Assembly: GCA_034440635.1 (NCBI GenBank)
Contig: JAOTON010001526.1
Location: 2,179,001 to 2,243,000 of the forward strand
Direction of reading: 5' to 3'
DNA from: Lepas anatifera
Taxonomy: Eukaryota; Arthropoda; Thecostraca; Lepadidae
Length of the DNA stretch: 64,000 nucleotides
The notes below the pieces were generated by a model. The model searched no databases, was not told the origin of the DNA, and saw only the letters and a program-made list of their open reading frames with translations. The translations under genes and the position numbers were made by a program. Shown here piece by piece: positions 10,676-22,479 of this stretch. The first letter of the stretch is position 1. Every line of letters starts with the position of its first letter.

Positions 10676-10989
10676 TTCATCGAATCCGATATTTTTCAGG
10701 CGGAAGGCTGGTTGTCACACCGGACTTATCTTTCCGGGACGAAGAGATGAGCCCGGTTTTCATCTTGTCTGGAAAATTGACAGCAGCGCGTTGTAGTCAA
10801 TAGAAATGCTCACGGTGGTGCCGGGTTATATTTGGAACTCTAGAAGGTAGTCTTGTCTCATCACTGCTATTAGGTGGGAATCCTCAGCTTTCCTCATCCT
10901 AACCGTCTCCTTCCATAGATTTAATCAGTTCATACTCATCACGACAACACTTTGAAAGCCACTTCAATAGTGTGAAAGTGTGTGTTATA

Positions 10990-12115
10990 TGTCAATGAAT
11001 GAATGCCGTGTATATCAACGATCTACCAGCTGAGCTATTCTCCCCGCACTGTCTAATGTTACCTGACAACGTACAATTTATGGTCAGGACACTTCCATAA
11101 ACGATTCTGCGCAGCCTCAGGCTGGTTTATACCTACTCTGTCTCTCTTTCAAAATGTGGAAGCTAGATTTGAATTCGGCTGAGTGCACATCCTTCCATAT
11201 GCCATTGAAAACCAGACCGCCTCATTCGACATATTTTGTGGAAGCAACGGCATTGAAACACGTTAAGAATATCAAGGATTCATGCGTCATTTTAGACACC
11301 AACTTCACGTTCAGGACTCACGTAGATACCATCGCAAAAAAGCTAACAGGTTACACGGTTTTCTAATTCGCTGTTTTCAGAGCTGCCGCGAGGGGATACT
11401 TCAGCTGTCCTTGTTTCTTCCCCGCTCACGTTCGATCTGAACTGGATTACTGCACTGTCATATGAAATGGGGCTGCAGCATTTCATATGAATTTAATAGA
11501 ATAGAAAGAGTACAACTCACGCTTCTCATGTAGCTAAATGCGCACTCAAGACAACAATGCAGATAATTAGTATATGAAGAATTGCTGAAACTTTGGGACT
11601 TACTTCACTATCACTTAATAATATTCAGCATGACATTATTTCCAAGGAATGGTCTCCGGTATAAAATCAAATCAGTATTCTTGCTACCAGCATTCTCCTT
11701 TGGTGTTTCAGTGACAGCGGCAAGACAAATGACAATGATGCACACTCCATATGCTCGTGTCAACACCGTGAAGGAAGGTCTGTTCACGACGTTACCCAGC
11801 ACAAATGTGTTCCTAAACCGGTGTCCACTAGCGGACATATTCAACGCCACGCTATGTGCATTTAGAAGCAAAGTTGTCGTCTAGGTGGATTTGTTTTAAA
11901 TCATAGCTATAGTTTTAGACGAGAAATTACGGGACCTTATGGTTGGACGTACTATTGTATCTGTGTTTTGTACATTTGCATGTGACATTAGGCGTTTTAT
12001 GTAATGTCGTTTCATTGTTGGTGCTTACCAGGTTGAGAATTAATTTTACTTTGTCTTTAAATGTACTCACTTCGTAGGCAATGAGCTGAATAAATTAAAT
12101 GAAATAAATGAAATT
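10990..12115 (+). pseudogene. Decayed non-LTR reverse transcriptase (C-terminal half)
   Basis: Frame fragments follow the order of a jockey/CR1-type reverse transcriptase. Near 11012 VYINDLPAELFSP matches the segment before the catalytic YADD, but the YADD itself is destroyed. At 11154-11366 come NSAECTSFH, then KHVKNIKDSCVILD and FRTHVDTIAKKLTGYTV, the usual KDLGVxxD and HVDxxxxKxxG region. Near 11430 SELDYCTV fits the RSxLEYCxVVW motif. The frame ending at 11884 carries a DIFNATLCAFRSK-like end. Stops and shifts separate all of them. An AT-rich 3' region ends in GAATAAATTAAATGAAATAAATG at about 12087-12120, a retrotransposon-type tail. It cannot be functional. Confidence 0.7.
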
Positions 12116-12120
12116 AAATG

Positions 12121-12779
12121 AACCGCAGTCAAAAAAGACACCAATCTATTTGAAGTCAAGTTCCTGCAATCCGACGGTACTATGTTTATTCAATCGAGAC
12201 ACATGGCATATTGCATCTGTGCATTTCAGATGCATAAAATAATGCTGAAATTGCATAGCAATGCATATATGATCACTGGATAGGTGTTTTCCCCACACAA
12301 AAAAATGCATCGGCTGGGGATGAGAATGGTTAGCCTCACGTAAGCGGGGTCGTGGAACAACATCAGCCTTTAAGGCAAGAGTTCAAACAGGCCGCGTTCC
12401 AGCAATCACTGTGCACCCCCCCCCCACCCTGTTCTACAGTTTGATTCAGAAATATACGTCGTACAACAAAATATGCGCCTTCAAAACTCCAATCAGCGTT
12501 GTGTACATTTCAACAACACTGTGCATGTCTCTCGCAATGTGCAAGATATATTCGCATAACACCTGTTCCAGTTGATCGGGTGCAGGTCGAATTGAACTTT
12601 ACTATCGTAAAATATGTTGGCGCAACATTTTGAAAACGTTTCCAGTGAGGCTCATCCGTCTGGCTTACTTATTTCTGCAGCGCATGAAAAAAATAGCTAC
12701 TTGTTTTCATTTCATGACACCATTCCCTATTATAGGGGGTCCAACAGCCGGAAAACAACGGGGCGCTCGTCCTATCATG
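12121..12779. other. Spacer with no recognised gene
   Basis: Contains a C homopolymer near 12416-12427 and repeated TGCAT/ATGCAT phrases at 12210-12270. No supported gene. Confidence 0.4.
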
Positions 12780-13085
12780 GCCTTTCAGCAGTAAACAAAC
12801 ACCCCGGTCCCCCCTGCAGCGCGCAGTGCGGAGCCTCCCGGTGGCAGGCTCAGAGCGGCGCTGCGGCACCAGCAGGTGGCAGCAGCAGTCGGCTGCCACG
12901 ACGCCCCCGGTGACGTCGTGTCCCCTCCCCGCGCGGTGCTGCCGTGACAACACCTCATCAGCAGGCGCGGCGGGCAGTCCATCAGAGCAGCGGACCGGCC
13001 GGCGCCTCCACTTCCGGCGCCGGTAGCGCCACCTGTTTCGCGGGTCCACTGGTGACGCCACCTATAACCTGACTGGTGTCCTCTA
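12780..13085. promoter_or_regulatory. CpG-rich island with two CTCF-like motifs
   Basis: About 300 bp of strongly GC- and CpG-rich sequence stands out from AT-rich surroundings. CCAGCAGGTGGCAG at 12869-12882 fits the CTCF consensus CCASYAGRKGGCRS, and GTAGCGCCACCTG at 13023-13035 is an inverse-strand AGGTGGCGCTA-type site. Reading frames on both strands here are open because GC-rich DNA has few stops, so I do not call a protein. A promoter, enhancer or insulator is possible, by inference. Confidence 0.4.
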
Positions 13086-13184
13086 CCGTCAAACCTCAAA
13101 CGACAAAACAGCGACGGAGTCTTTTTTGCAGAGGGAAGGATGTCAGTCTCTAATGAAGAAGGGGAAAAGAATAGGAGTTAGAGC

Positions 13185-15288
13185 CAGGGGCGTAGCCAGG
13201 ATTTCGCTCAGGGGGGGGGCGGCGCCCCGAAAAGGACCCCTGCGACCAGAGTTGCGCGACCGGCGAGTCAGAGTCGGAGTTTAACTCAAATTCCGACTCA
13301 TTCGACTCTGAGTTGAGTTGAGATGAGTCGAAAAAATTAGACAAGTGAGTTGAGTTGAGTTGAGTCGGTTCACAACACATCAATGAGTTGAGTTGAGTTG
13401 AGTTGTGAAGACAGCGAGTCAAATGAGTTGACGAAAAAAGTTGGCTCAACAAGTAAACATGATGTCAAGTAAAAGTGTTGAATTTGCCTACCTTTTGCAA
13501 ACCTCCTTTAACCTCCTTTAAAACATTTTCCCTCAGTGTTTCAATTGTTTAAATCAAAGTTTCAATTTGTTTCAATAAACCAATAGTTATATGGTTCAAT
13601 TGCTTATTGTAAAGGCCTATCCGGTCTGAAGGAATCCTTAGGCACAAATAATACATACACTCAAAGAATTAAACAGGTTCCTATCACTGGCTTTGAAGTG
13701 GTGGAACGCACTACAAAATACATTTCAAATCTCTCAAAAACTTCTCATCTTCAATATTTAATATTACTTCTTTACTTTAAGCACTCCAACAACACGCGTC
13801 GTCGTCGCTGATTGTTGTCGTCAGTGGTGCTTGTTTTCTGTTATCTATAGGAACCGTGGTTTTCTGAGAATAGTGTGCGCCATTGCTGTCTTTGAAGAAC
13901 AAATTCAGCCGAGTATGGGTTCAAGCTTAACTTGCCTCAAGGCAAAAGAGTAATTATCACGTGATAGTTCATGAAGTAATGCAAATATTTATATACCTAC
14001 ATGCTACATTTATTCTTTTGTCCTAAATGCGCCGTATGCCGCCACTCTTTTCATTTTGCCTGTTAATAGCAGATACTGCTATTAGCATTGAAAAATTGGA
14101 CCTTTGATTCCACAAAATGTTAAGATGTCTTTATCGCAAGAATCATAGGAATTATTTCCTGCTACTGTTTTTGTCTGATCAGAGACCCTTGCTTGGCATC
14201 TGTGTTTTATTTGGATAGCTATAATACATCAGGAATTTTCTATGAAAACGTTCTCCAATTTTGCTTGAAGAGCGAAATGTATGTATTGTATTAGAGGTTC
14301 TGACTGAAGCTGAAAATTGGATTGGGTTTAAAATATGAATATATTTAACACATCAACGTTGATAGAATTTTCATTGCTATTGTCCTTTGTCATATATGGT
14401 ATACTTTTTCCTAGGGTTTGCTATAATTCTTATAATTAGCAATTGCAACTAGGCACTCTAGTAACTATTGCTTAAATGTTGATAAAAACTCTTGTCATAT
14501 TAATTTTGATTTATACAAATTACCTAGCCTTGTTCTTTAACAGAAAAAGCAATAACTATACCATCCCTACAAATCAAAATAGGGTTTATATCATGCTAAA
14601 AAGCTAAAAAGCTTGGAACTTTTTTGACAGTATGAAGGCTCACTTTTTTGCCTGTGTTGGTGTAACCTTAGCGCTTTTGGGTTCCTTTCCATTCCATTTA
14701 CCTAGTTTGATATGCAATGCTCCTTTTATAAATAATTGAAACATGTGGTAGCTTTTTTGGGCAGTGACAGTCTGGAAGAATTGAAAAGTTATTCATGGCT
14801 CCTGGGTAATCGTTAACCAATGTTTGAATGCCAATTTATTAATTTTGCTTCCATTAATCTACTGTTTCGTGTCAGACTTTCTGAACAGCTTGATTTTTGC
14901 TGGTTTATTGATTTACTTCTTATTTTTTAAATTCATATATTTATAATTTATTTATTTCATTTTGCAAATGAGTCGAAGCTTGAGTTGAGTTGAGTCGTGA
15001 GTTGAGTCAGAGTTGAGTCGGATGAATTTAGCCTTGAGTCGGAGTTGAGTCGACGACTGAACTCTTGATAATGAGTTGAGTCGGAGTTGAGTCAACCGCT
15101 CTCAGCACTTGAGTTGAGTTGAGTCGACTCCGGAAAATTCTGAAACGCACAACTCTGCCTGCGACAGCGCCAAAAGGGCCCTGATAGGTAAAAAGGACCC
15201 TGCTTGCTACAGAATCGTGTCCTCAGGGGGGCCTTTCGGGCCCTCAGGGGGGGCTGTCCCTGCCGCCCCCCCCTTGGCTACGCCCCTG
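13185..15288 (-). mobile_element. hAT-like element, family C copy 2, split by a nested insertion
   Basis: Outer ends CAGGGGCGTAGCCAGG and CTTGGCTACGCCCCTG are flanked by a perfect 8-bp duplication GTTAGAGC at 13177-13184 and 15289-15296. Removing the nested element (13247-15157) and one TSD copy leaves 185 bp that aligns in reverse with 6346-6656, minus a central deletion of about 120 bp. Non-coding. The orientation is given relative to the copy at 6346. Confidence 0.92.
13247..15157 (+). mobile_element. Nested 1.9-kb hAT-like element with subterminal GAGTTGAGTC arrays
   Basis: Ends CAGAGTTGCGC and CGCACAACTCTG are inverted. They are flanked by the perfect 8-bp duplication CCTGCGAC at 13239-13246 and 15158-15165. 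Subterminal zones (13262-13440 and 14968-15131) consist of GAGTT/GAGTC pentamer arrays in the same orientation at both ends. The middle 1.5 kb is AT-rich with no reading frame above about 60 codons, so the element is non-autonomous. The S/T/Q/L/N-rich minus-strand frame at 13150-13452 is a translation of the pentamer array, not a gene. Confidence 0.92.
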
Positions 15289-15296
15289 GTTAGAGC

Positions 15297-17190
15297 TATC
15301 TTTAAGTTGAGAATGTTGAATGCCACCTGCAAAGTTGAAGATAGGGTCAAAGCTGGCTTTAAGACTGGCTGCGTAAGCAATGTTAACAATATTGTTGTTT
15401 CCAACATTGGATGATTGAAGTCCTGGTTTTGGGCCAGAAACACGCCTGTGAGAATCTTAGCCCCCTCCGACCAACGGTGACCGAGTTATAGCCCGAGGTA
15501 TTTTCGGGAGGTCACCTTGTAGACTGATCTTTGATGCTTCATAACTCAAAAACGCATTGCTTGATTAACAAGTTTTGTATATCATTCAACTCGTCTTGAA
15601 ACATACATTATTTGGAAAAAGGAAAATTTCAAAATATTTTTAAAAATTACTTTTAATCCGTTTGACCTTTTCTTTTGTGACCTAGCTTGACCTGTTGGCA
15701 GTTGAAATTGATCTTTTAGACACCTCAAAAATTTGGCTTCATAAATTATCTTTCGATAAAAAATTTAAAAATGCATGCTTGCTATAAGTTCCAAATTTGT
15801 AGCACCTAAGGTAGGTATGCAGACGGTTTTTGACCACAGCAGTAGTACAGCGTTATGTTTAACACCGCAAACAAAGCGATTGCTTTTGGAATCGGTTGCT
15901 TTCAATGACATTTGGAACAAGCAATGACAATGGAACAGTTGACGCATCATTGTATCCCAAAACGATTAGTACAATATGAATGAATAAAATATCATTTAAA
16001 TATTTTGTTGATATAATAAATTAATTAACAACAAATTATGAGGCATATTACAGTATGGCGATAACTAGGTCCAGTATGCTATTTCCGTAAAATTGGTTCA
16101 TTGTCTGAGCTATTTCTCCCCCCTCTCTTTCACTCAATGGTTATGCCCCCTAAATTCCAAGACAAAGAACTGCACCATACATCGAAGGAAATCTTATTTA
16201 AAATAATTATGCCACACAAATTCGTTTCTTGAAGGTGGGAAAAATTCAATAGCTTTCATTAAACCACTTTCTGGATACTTGTTCGTGTATAGAATCATGG
16301 GTCCCGCCGCTAGGGGACGGAGGGATGCGTCCACCCACTTTTGAGAGTGGGAGAGGACGGAATATGTTTTGTACCCCCTCCGGCCACCAGGAACTGGTTT
16401 GTTATTTGTTTGCTTGTTTTATTTCTTTATGTCTCCAAATCTTACTGTGTGATTGTGCATGTGTATGTGTTCTTGTTTGTGTGAGATACGTCCGTATAGG
16501 CGATGTGTTTAGTGAGAAAGATGAGAGAGGCGCCACGACTTAAGCCTTCGGGCTTTGCGCCAATCTCTTCTTATAATGTATATTGTTTCCGTCAAATAAA
16601 TTTTATGAGATGGAGATGGAGACCACTTCACGCAGAGTCCCATTACGTTGTCCCGAGTGCTGAAACCATGTTTCACACTTTATTAAAGCAAACAACACGA
16701 TGATGCATTAAACTCGTCAAGGACAAGCATCAGGTTCCAGAACAAGTCATGATAGAACAAAACAAGTTGATGATACTTATTGTTATTCACTGTAGGGAAC
16801 TATACACGTTGCTTTGCCCACCCTTACACCCCCGCCCCCACCACCCTTCCTACCCCATCTACTCAAAAACTCGTATTGATTGACTACCAAGTCTGCGTGT
16901 TCCACCCGGTGGCCTAGTATAGCTCGCCGAGAGAGACCTCGATAAAGTTTCTAAATTTTTATTTGACTAAAGTCTTCAGTAAAAGGAGATCATCTTTCCT
17001 TAAGCTTTTCAATTTTTTTATCTCTCTGTGCCAAGAGTTTTTCAACTTCAAATGTTCTCCCAGGAAATGCCAGGAAGGCATCAATATTAGTTCCGAGTAC
17101 TGAAACCAAGGCAAGTAACAAAGGGCGGGGCACCTGCAAACACATCAATTACAACCGCAATTTCTTTTCGATACCTGACTGTGGGTACAG
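15297..17190. other. Spacer with no recognised gene
   Basis: AT-rich and without a supported gene, apart from the 76-bp repeat at 15826-15901 listed separately. A TA-to-T-rich stretch lies at 15960-16030 and a C-rich run at 16825-16855. Confidence 0.4.
15826..15901 (-). repeat. 76-bp conserved repeat (copy 1, inverted relative to 23872)
   Basis: It is the reverse complement of 23872-23947 with two differences in 76 bases. In the minus strand it reads as an open frame SKSNRFVCGVKHNAVLLLW. The matching frame is open in the other copy too. I do not recognise a family. It may be part of a mobile-element protein or a dispersed non-coding repeat. Confidence 0.7.
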
Positions 17191-17194
17191 ACGC

Positions 17195-19650
17195 CCAATT
17201 TAGTCTCTCAGAGGCCCTTCACTGGCCCAGGGATCCCGAGATCAAGCCAGAAACCTTCTGCGAAATATATTTTCAGTGGGCCCCTGGCCAGCTAAATGGG
17301 CGCAGCACCAACCGAGGGGGGCCAGACGAGCTAAGGGTTCCAAAAAGCTCAGGTGGCCCCAGATCAGCACAATGTGCCCAGACACACTTATTAGATCCAT
17401 ACTAGTTAATCAGGCCCAATGCCACTTCAATGGACACCAATTCAGCTAGGGGCCCTAGGACCAAGTCAGGAGCCTCTTACATAATTCCTCTCAGGGGCCC
17501 TAGGCTAGCTCAGGACTTCTTTGACATTCTACCTCAGGGGTCCTTTTAAGCTCAGGGGGCCCAAACCAGCTTGGGCCCCAATATCACTCCAGTAAGCTCC
17601 TGTGCAATACCCTCCCAAGGGCCCAGAACAGCCCAGAGGCCTTTTGCAAAATCTCCCTCTCAGTAGGTCCAGTGTCAATTCAGGAGGCCCAGGCCAACAC
17701 AATCAGCTCAGAAGGCCCATACAAACTAAGAGAGCCAGACCAGCTGGGTGCCTCGACGAACTCACGAAACCCCAGATAAGCACAAGGGGGCCGCAAACAA
17801 GCCAAAGGGGCCCATACGTTAAACGGACCCGATACCAACCTAGGGGCACTTGTAAGCTCAAGGGACACTAATCCAGCTAGGGGCCATAGGACCGTGTCAA
17901 AAACCTCATATGTAGCTCCTCTCAGGGGCCCTTACCAGCTAAGGTGACCCTAAACCAGGTTGCACCCCAAGACAAAGTTAGTAAGCTCCTGTATAATACT
18001 CTCTTAGAGTACCAGATCAGCCCAGGGACCCCTTGCAAAACTCCCTCTCAGGAGGCCCAAACCCAACTCAGGGGACCCAAGATTAGCCGAGAGGGGCCAT
18101 GCCAGTTAATAGGTTCCAGACCAGATAAGGGACCCCTGACGGCCCAAAAACGCCAGTGCCAGCCAGCACCGGGGTTTCAAGATCAGCGCGGAGACCCTGG
18201 CCATCGGAAAGGGCCTCAGATCAACTCAGGAGGCCAGACTCGCTGCGAGGGCCCTAAATCGGTTCAGTAGGCCCAGAAAAACACAGGGGGCCAGACCAGT
18301 TGGGCCCACGACGATTTCAAAGGACCTAAATCAGCACAATAGGGCCCGGACAAGCTAAAAGACCCAAACCCGTTAAAAGGGCCCACTACCAGCTCAGGGA
18401 CACTTACGAGCTCAAGGGACACCAATCCAGATAGGGGCCTTATGACCAAGCCAGGGACCTCCTGAGTAAATCCTTTCAGACGCCCTAGATCAGCTCAAGG
18501 CCCCTGAGCCAGCTCAGGGTCTAAGGCTGAGCCCATAATTTTATGTGCAATATCCTCTCACGGTCCCAGAACAGTCCTGGGCCTATCTGCAAAACTCCCT
18601 CTCCGGAGGCTCACAACCAACTTAGGGGCCCAAGACCAGCTGATACCAGTTAACGGGTCCCGACAAGCGCAGTGCGCTCCGGTACCAACACATGGGTTTC
18701 AAGATCAGTGTGGGGCCTGGTTATCTAAAGGGGACCCAGATCAACCGATGGGACTCAATATCACGTCAGAGGACCCACCAGCAACTCAGGGGACCCAGGC
18801 CTGTTCAGAGAACCCAAAGTCGCTCAGGGGGGGGTGGGGGGTTCGGAAAAACTCAGAGGACGATACCGAGGGGTCTCAAGCTCAAGTCTAGAACCTCCTG
18901 TGCAAGAGTCTCTCAAGAGCCCCAGAATAGCTCAGGGGCCCCGAGTGAAGCTCCATCTCAGTTGGCATAAAACCAACTCAGGGGTTCCAGAACATCTCAT
19001 GGGCTCCAGAACATCTCAGGGGTCCAAAAACATCTGAGGGAGGTCAGATAGAAGGCCCCAAAGAGCTCAGGGGTTCCAGTGTCGACTCACGGGTCCATAT
19101 CAGCCCATGTGTCTCAAAATAAGCGGGCCCCAGAACAGCCCAAGGGCCCCTGCGAAACTTTGATCTCAGGAGGCACAAATCCAACTCAGGGGTGCCAACC
19201 AGCTCAGGGGTCCGAAGACCACCTGGCAGGCCCCATAAAAGTTCAGGGGCCACGGACCAGATAAGGGACCCACAATGAACTCAGGGATTCATGTCCCAAC
19301 TCTTAGGGCTCCAATTTAGTTCAGGGTTCTCAAGATCACTGCAGGGAACCCGACCAGGTAAAGGGCCCAGACCAGGTCACGGGCCCACGCCATCCCGAGG
19401 GGTCCAAACCCAATGCAGGCCTTAGTCTATTTTAAGGACTGACGACTAGCTTTACTTCACGCGATCCCAAAACTGCTAAAGGAGGGGGGAGCAACATCAA
19501 CGCGGGGGCTCTACGCCAATTCAGAGGCCCAGTCAAGCTAAGAGGCCCTGAATCACCGCATGGAGCACCAAATCAACTCAGGAGGCCCATACCAGCTCAG
19601 GGGCTCTAACACTGCTCGGAGACCTTAGCATGCAAAGTTCAGGGGTCTTA
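17195..19650 (+). repeat. Diverged minisatellite, about 20-bp unit GCTCAGGGGGCACCAGATCA-like (locus 1)
   Basis: For about 2.4 kb the sequence is a loose head-to-tail array of units built around CTCAGGGGCCCAGA-CCAG, with lengths drifting between about 18 and 26 bp. Translated frames across it (for example 17602-17871 and 18692-18970) are G/P/Q/R-rich artefacts. The right end abuts a family B element near 19655. A second locus with the same unit is at 24838-25400. Confidence 0.85.
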
Positions 19651-19654
19651 AAGT

Positions 19655-20728
19655 GCCTCCACTTATTTTCCAAGGTGCCCGGAGAACCGTTCGCCGCCAG
19701 AATACGCTGCTCGGCCACATTTGAGAGAACGCATGAGTGCGTCGATTTGTGAATGAATTTAAAAAAATTGGTTCAATCGTTTTGCTTACAGACTTTCAAA
19801 TTCAGACTTATATTTTTTAGAGCGTCACAATCACGCAGTCGCGCCAGTTCACCTCCACTGTATACCGAGTGGTGACGTAATAACGTCATATAATATTGCT
19901 AACAAATAGGCTAAAATTACTCCACTAGATTAAGGATGGCCAGGCTCTAAATTACGTTTTGCCTTTCCCTAAATTTTTTCGAATTCAAATTCTTCCCCGC
20001 TGCTTTAGAGGTGGACATAGGAGTTAAGCTCAGAACGGCTACTAAAGAACCATAAGTAATAAAATAATTACTTCATATAATCGGGTTATTTGTCAAAGTC
20101 ACCCCAGATAATGGGGTTCACATGTCAAGGTTATTGACCCCTGTTTTCCGGACAGATGGCATTACTCAGCATAACGTATGCGATGCTATGACTTCATAGT
20201 TTTGGTGACTCACTGTCAAGGTCGATTTCACTGGTCACGGTTAACGGCTTTTTCAAGATCAAACCCTCATTTCTGCCCAAAGGCTGCTACAGTGTCAGTT
20301 ATATTTTACATTATTGGAAACTGGTCTTGCTAATAATAGGTCGTTAACCTTGAATGACCTTGACCTCATACTTTCGGAGGACATTGAGTGGGACCTTCCT
20401 TCTATGACCTCAGTTCATTTTCAGTGTATTACCACTTCTCTGCATAATCGTGGCATTTCCCAATAGGTTTCCAGCACGGTCCATATCCTCTGTGAAAGAC
20501 CGACGGGTGCTGCTTAGTTCAGCTGAGGGACCTTTACAACCTCCTTTGACCTTGAATACACTGAGCTAGGTGAACAAAACTTAGCCATAACGTATATTTT
20601 AATCGCCCTCACAGACTTCTCAACGGATGATTTCAAATCCTCTTGGTTTGGTTAAAACCCTCTTGGTAAGGGGGCACTTCAGCACGCTCCATTACACGTT
20701 GACACCAAACCCCTCTCCAGTGCGCGTG
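19655..20728 (+). mobile_element. Family B copy 2, with a 178-bp secondary insertion
   Basis: It aligns with 1681-2600 from TTTTCCAAGGTGCCCGGAGA onward. It ends CTCTCCAGTGCGCGTG followed by TTAA at 20729-20732. The left end is degenerate and abuts the minisatellite, so the precise left boundary is not resolved. An insertion at 19895-20072 is bracketed by TCATATAAT (19886-19894 and 20073-20081), the sequence that is single in copy 1. The phrase TGAAAGACCGAC...GCTGAGGGACCTT occurs at 20493-20532 and again at 20770-20815, partly outside the element. Confidence 0.65.
19895..20072. mobile_element. 178-bp insertion inside family B copy 2
   Basis: It is flanked by the 9-bp direct repeat TCATATAAT. 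The corresponding site in family B copy 1 (near 1945) is uninterrupted. No clear inverted termini are seen. Short interspersed element or miniature transposon of unknown class. Confidence 0.6.
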
Positions 20729-20732
20729 TTAA

Positions 20733-21169
20733 GGTAAGAGCATGGCCCAACACTAAATCACGTATCATCTGTGAAAGACCGACTTAGGATGCTACTTAAT
20801 TTAGCTGAGGGACCTTAGACCAGCTCGGGGCCCGTACTTTTCCTGACACGTAGTCGTGACGGGAAGCCGTGGCGCCGCCCCGGTCTCTAGTACCCCTCTA
20901 CAAAGAAGATCAAATAACCACTAAGGTTGTGCCCTTAACCCCAATAATAATCAATCAATCAAAGAAGATGCAAAGGGGTCACATAGGTCACATTATGACT
21001 CAGCCGATCACACAAATGCCGCGAATTGAGCTATCATTACGTCTAGGTCCGAAAATATTTTGTGAGAGCAGAAGGTGTAGGACCCGGGCTGACCCCCATG
21101 TTCTCTCGGTTTCCAAATCAGGGGGGGTCCTGACTCCTGAACCCCCAACCCCCAGGAGCTCCACCCATG
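20733..21169. other. Spacer with no recognised gene
   Basis: Contains the second TGAAAGACCGAC phrase and a C/G homopolymer-bearing stretch near 21120-21160. The 133-codon plus-strand frame at 20869-21270 runs into the repeat at 21170-21262 and is not supported as a gene. Confidence 0.4.
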
Positions 21170-21262
21170 CTCCTCAGGTTTCCACAAGTGGTAAAAAAAC
21201 CAGCACCGCCCAGCGCCATCGCAATTCATCTACCTCTATCCCGACATTTTTGCAGCTTCTGG
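21170..21262 (+). repeat. Dispersed repeat J (copy 1, inverted relative to 23685)
   Basis: The phrases CGCCCAGCGCCATCGCAATT and ACATTTTTGCAGCTTCT match the reverse complement of 23685-23778. The family and full length are unknown. Confidence 0.6.
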
Positions 21263-22479
21263 GAAAATGATTTAGGTAAACTGGCAAGTGGTAGGTACCA
21301 CAAATACCGTAGGTCAGCTGGCAACTGACTGGTGAGAGGGTGACCTGAGGTAGGCGGTCGTCCTTATGCTTTGTGGGACGTTCAACGTTGGTTCCTTAAC
21401 TAACCCTTCATCGTGGGAGTTGCTCGTTTGGGTGGTGGGGTCGGGGTTTACGTGAAAAGTCCCTTGATGACTCTAGTGAGACTCTGACACTTCAAACTGA
21501 TCTGCAACAACTTGGACAATATTTATAATAGGGAAAAATAGCAGCCATTAAAAGTGATAGAAAAGATCCATTGTTTCGAGGGAGACGACGGCAAAGGAAC
21601 TTATTAATAATGGGTTATTTATATTTAGCCTTGACCCTTAAACAAAAATTTACAAAGATGTTGCGAATTTATTAATAAATTAAATAAGTATAACTTATCC
21701 TGTAACCACCACTAACTCACACAATTACGTCGTTCCCGGAGATGGAAAAATAGTATCGATACAAGGTGACCCAGTGAAGCACAGCAAACGTTTGAGAGGA
21801 TTCATACAATATAAAAAACGTGTCTGAAAGGCTCTCGTTCCCAGGGGGTAATTTGAATCTGCTCATATATGCAAACAAATGTTCTGAATTCAAAACGCAT
21901 TCGACTTGGTCACTTGAACAGGCTGCCTACATGGTCCCAGTTCAACGCCACTTCAAAAGGCTTTTGTGTTTTTAATGATTAGGGGTGGGCAAATTTGAAA
22001 CAATATCAAGAGCCACTACGTGAAAATAAATAGAAATGTATCTGTGTTTAGCCTCTCAGGCTGGTTGACTGCATTGAACCAGAAGTAGTGCTTGAAATTA
22101 AAAAAGATAACATTCAAGGATGTTTTCCCTTTACCACTGTTTCTTTCTTGGAGGTGGTCGGGCACCCACAAAGGTTATTCCCACCCTGGTGCCTTGTCTA
22201 TCATTGAAGAATAAGGGAATACACTGAGATGACTTCACACTGCCTGACCTTGTCTTGCAACATATTCATTCCGAATGATGGCCGTCGATCACTGATTACT
22301 TGCCATAATTTTACCAGTGGTTATTTAATATTACCTTTGTTGGCATTCCTGACTAATTTGTCTTGCCCTAAAGCGTTTGGTTCAAACATAGGTATAGGAA
22401 ACCCGAACCTCTTCCTTTGTAGAGATTTCATGAACAGTTATGGATGTCTTATTTACCGCTGGTATTCTATAAAACTTTT
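21263..22479. other. Spacer with no recognised gene
   Basis: AT-rich; the 133-codon plus-strand frame at 22229-22630 lies opposite a better-supported broken frame and is taken as its shadow. The minus-strand continuation of that broken gene may extend down to about 22350. Confidence 0.4.

Noticed and set aside
12669..13099. 130- and 104-codon minus-strand frames in the CpG island
   Set aside because: GC-rich DNA has few stops and frames are open on several phases; no domain or splice context supports them.
17195..19264. Several 60-110 codon frames, and a CRISPR-like look to the repeats
   Set aside because: Units are contiguous and diverged with no unique spacers, in animal-type DNA; this is a minisatellite.
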